Source: Anaerolineaceae bacterium
GTDB taxonomy: Bacteria; Chloroflexota; Anaerolineae; Aggregatilineales; Phototrophicaceae
Length of the DNA stretch: 64,000 nt
NCBI GenBank assembly: GCA_020634115.1
Contig: JACKCH010000010.1
Location: forward strand, 372,001-436,000
Direction of reading: 5' to 3'
The notes beneath the pieces were generated by a model, which saw only the letters and a list, made by a program, of their open reading frames with translations, was not told where the DNA came from and did no database searches. How positions within the stretch are numbered: position 1 is the stretch's first letter; each line of letters starts with the position of its first letter. Position numbers and translations under genes: made by a program. This document shows, in pieces, positions 62,343 to 64,000 of the stretch.

Positions 62343-63059
62343 CTATCCGGTATTGTCATCCGGCATCCCGTTCGCCAGTCCTGCGTTCCGCAGCTTGCGA
62401 ATCAGGTAATGCCAATATCCTTCGGTGAAGTCGTCCCGGTATTTTTCACGGCTGAGACGCGCTGCCGTTTCTTCAGGAAAGGGCGCTAGCGCACCCAGAT
62501 TCTGGGCGAGCATCTGGATCTGAATGGCACGTTCAAGAGTCAGTGCCGTGTAAGTCACCCAGGGGACATCCTTCCCCACGACCAGCACCCCGTGATTTTG
62601 CATCAGAACCGCTTTGCGATCCCCAAGCGCACGCGCTACCGCCTGCCCCAATTGCGCGTCCGTTATGAGACCGGCGGTCTCATCAAAGGAGCCTAACCCT
62701 TCATGAAATAGCAGGCTATCATGATTGACAAGTGACAACGTGGCCTTCGACGCGCCGAGTGCCGTCGCATACGGAGCATGGGTATGGGCAATGGCATTAA
62801 CATCCGGTCGTACCCGATACACTTCGGTATGAAGCACTGATTCCAGATGCACATCACCTTGACCACTGACCTTGTTGCCATCCAGATCAATCGCGATCAC
62901 ATTGTCGGGTGTAATCTCATCAAGACCGTAATCCTTGCACTTGATGTAGATGATGTCACCTGGCCCACGTACACTCACGTGCCCCAGCGTCATATCCGCA
63001 TGTCCATGCATGGCGAGAATCCGGCAGGCCCATGCCACCTGAGTACGCAGGTGGATCAT
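62343..63059 (-). CDS. Class II aldolase/adducin family protein
   Basis: A 238-residue zinc-dependent lyase. Seen: LRTQVAWACRILAMHGHADM at the start, LGHVSVRGPG, the metal motif AHTHAPYATALGA (two His), a further His in NHDSLLFHEG and VLMQNHGVLVVGKD. These are the class II aldolase landmarks of fuculose-phosphate aldolase and of several aromatic-acid decarboxylases. The start is ATG 63059; a GTG at 63068 that abuts the cupin stop is an alternative. Its position between a cupin and a molybdenum hydroxylase suggests a decarboxylase or aldolase step in the catabolic route. The substrate is unknown. Confidence 0.85.
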   Translation of the reverse strand: MIHLRTQVAWACRILAMHGHADMTLGHVSVRGPGDIIYIKCKDYGLDEITPDNVIAIDLDGNKVSGQGDVHLESVLHTEVYRVRPDVNAIAHTHAPYATALGASKATLSLVNHDSLLFHEGLGSFDETAGLITDAQLGQAVARALGDRKAVLMQNHGVLVVGKDVPWVTYTALTLERAIQIQMLAQNLGALAPFPEETAARLSREKYRDDFTEGYWHYLIRKLRNAGLANGMPDDNTG

Positions 63060-63068
63060 CAGACACAC

Positions 63069-63434
63069 TCACTTTCGCTCAGTAACTGGATAATCCGGGT
63101 AAGGAAAAGCAAAGACCATAATGACATCCTCGTCGCCTGTGTTCGCTACGGCGTGCCAGACCCCGGCAGGGATAAACAAGGCATCTCCAGGGCCGTAGGG
63201 TATGGTCTGGTCATCTAGCCGGAGTTCGCCTGTTCCCGCGATCACAATGGCTAACTCTTCCACCTCGTGGGCAACGGGTGATAGTGCCGTGCCGGGCGTG
63301 AAGATTGAGTACCCCAGCGATCCCTGGTTGCCGTTGACGGTCTTATTGTTGAGTACCATGCGACTCCAGGAACCGCCAGGAAGCTCGATTTTGGCGACAT
63401 TCTCAAGCTGAATCTTCTCGACCAGGCTGCTCAT
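63069..63434 (-). CDS. Cupin-domain protein
   Basis: A 121-residue single-domain cupin. Seen: motif 1 HEVEELAIVIAGTGELR, then GDALFIPAGVWHAV as motif 2, so three likely metal ligands (His, Glu, His). Small cupins of this type can be dioxygenases, isomerases or binding proteins. The start ATG 63434 overlaps the upstream gene stop (ATGA). An alternative start GTG lies nine bases before it. It is probably translated together with the metalloenzyme upstream. Confidence 0.85.
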   Translation of the reverse strand: MSSLVEKIQLENVAKIELPGGSWSRMVLNNKTVNGNQGSLGYSIFTPGTALSPVAHEVEELAIVIAGTGELRLDDQTIPYGPGDALFIPAGVWHAVANTGDEDVIMVFAFPYPDYPVTERK

Positions 63435-64000
63435 AGCACCCACTTTCCGTCCTTGAGGATGTACTGTCCGTTATCTACGATCTGCATGGTCGCTTTCAGG
63501 CAAACGCCGTCCAGATGTAACCGGCACACATTCTGCCCGCCAGGGTAAGCATTGTGGTTATCACCCAATGCGAAATGGACTGTGCCTGCACGCCCTTTTT
63601 CCGAAGGCGTGCCATATGGCGCTTTGTCACTGACACCAAACGCGAATTCGCCGATAATGTCGGAATTTTCAACGCCGGAAATAACCTGCTTGAGTCTGTC
63701 GGCCTCCGGGCCACCTTCAATGCTGACGGCGTGACCACCTTTCATAGTCCAGGTAATCGGATTCTTCACCTGTCCCGGCAGCCCGATACCGAGCATCACA
63801 CCATCTACCACCACAATACCTTCGCTCTGGTCTTCTACCGCCGCAAAAGCGACTTCTGCCCAGAGTGGGGTGGGGCCCATCATCATGCCGCGCTCACGAA
63901 TCGGTGTGACCTGCAACGCCGGGCGTCCTTCGATAGATACGGTAATATCCGTGCCCAGGGCAGTGGTCACGCGCATCCGCTTTTTGCCCTTCAGCGCCTC
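63431..64000 (-). CDS. M29 aminopeptidase/NicX-like metalloenzyme, 5' end outside window
   Basis: The C-terminal 189 residues of a protein whose start lies beyond the window; the frame is open to position 64000. Seen: GIGLPGQVKNPITWTMKGGHAVSIEGG, TVHFALGDNHNAYPGGQNV and RLHLDGVCLKATMQIVDNGQYI, the His-x-Asp ligand pair followed by the conserved C-terminal strand. This pattern is shared by M29 aminopeptidases and by 2,5-dihydroxypyridine dioxygenase (NicX). The two cannot be told apart from this part alone. Beside a molybdenum hydroxylase, a ring-cleaving dioxygenase is an attractive reading, but it is inference. Confidence 0.7.
   Translation of the reverse strand, partial: EALKGKKRMRVTTALGTDITVSIEGRPALQVTPIRERGMMMGPTPLWAEVAFAAVEDQSEGIVVVDGVMLGIGLPGQVKNPITWTMKGGHAVSIEGGPEADRLKQVISGVENSDIIGEFAFGVSDKAPYGTPSEKGRAGTVHFALGDNHNAYPGGQNVCRLHLDGVCLKATMQIVDNGQYILKDGKWVL

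Overview
The window reads as chromosomal DNA of a moderately GC-rich, free-living heterotrophic bacterium. The likeliest phylum is Chloroflexota (an Anaerolineae-like lineage). The pointers are a Ser/Thr kinase with a Pro/Thr-rich extracellular stalk, giant FtsX-type permeases, many exported SH3b and beta-propeller proteins, a TatB/TatC pair beside nusB, and short GTAGGGGC-type palindromes between genes. This assignment is inference; no rRNA or tRNA gene is present. No phage, transposase or CRISPR array was seen.

Layout. 1-8.9 kb: end of an unrecognised gene, a ClpC/ClpA-type unfoldase divergent from a membrane Ser/Thr kinase, a YitT-family membrane protein, a phosphoribosyltransferase-like protein, and a compact restriction-modification-like locus. 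That locus pairs a D12-class DNA adenine methyltransferase with a divergent HTH-nuclease fusion across a 17-bp perfect palindrome. 8.9-17.2 kb: a DHH-CBS-CBS-tRNA nucleotidyltransferase fusion, a tail-anchored AAA-like ATPase, oligoendopeptidase F, a His-rich NifX-like protein and two AT-rich genes of unknown function. 17.5-25.9 kb: two giant FtsX-type permeases facing two ABC ATPases. 26-34 kb: a DUF6391-like protein, holA, hydrolases, nusB-tatB-tatC, arginase and an alkaline-phosphatase-superfamily enzyme. 34.3-42.5 kb: five exported proteins (SH3b, periplasmic-binding-like and beta-propeller).

43-49 kb holds an oligopeptide-type ABC operon (dppABCDF order) whose two permease genes carry five apparent frameshifts within about 880 bases. 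49.4-56.5 kb holds a class III aminotransferase and a polyamine-type ABC operon that also encodes an aldehyde dehydrogenase. 57.1-64 kb holds a catabolic operon running off the window end: an M29/NicX-like metalloenzyme, cupin, class II aldolase, a three-subunit molybdenum hydroxylase, 3-hydroxyacyl-CoA dehydrogenase and a CoxG-like protein. The right third therefore looks devoted to taking up and oxidising small nitrogenous or heterocyclic compounds; the substrate is not determinable from sequence.

Two patterns cut across the window. All seven recognisable signal peptides end at Ala followed by Gln, with no lipobox Cys, even in the solute-binding proteins. Intergenic gaps repeatedly hold two families of short repeats: 20-30-base palindromes whose stem sequence changes while pairing is mostly kept, and arrays of TTTTCAGT-like units often linked to an inverted TAGCTGGTTAGC motif.
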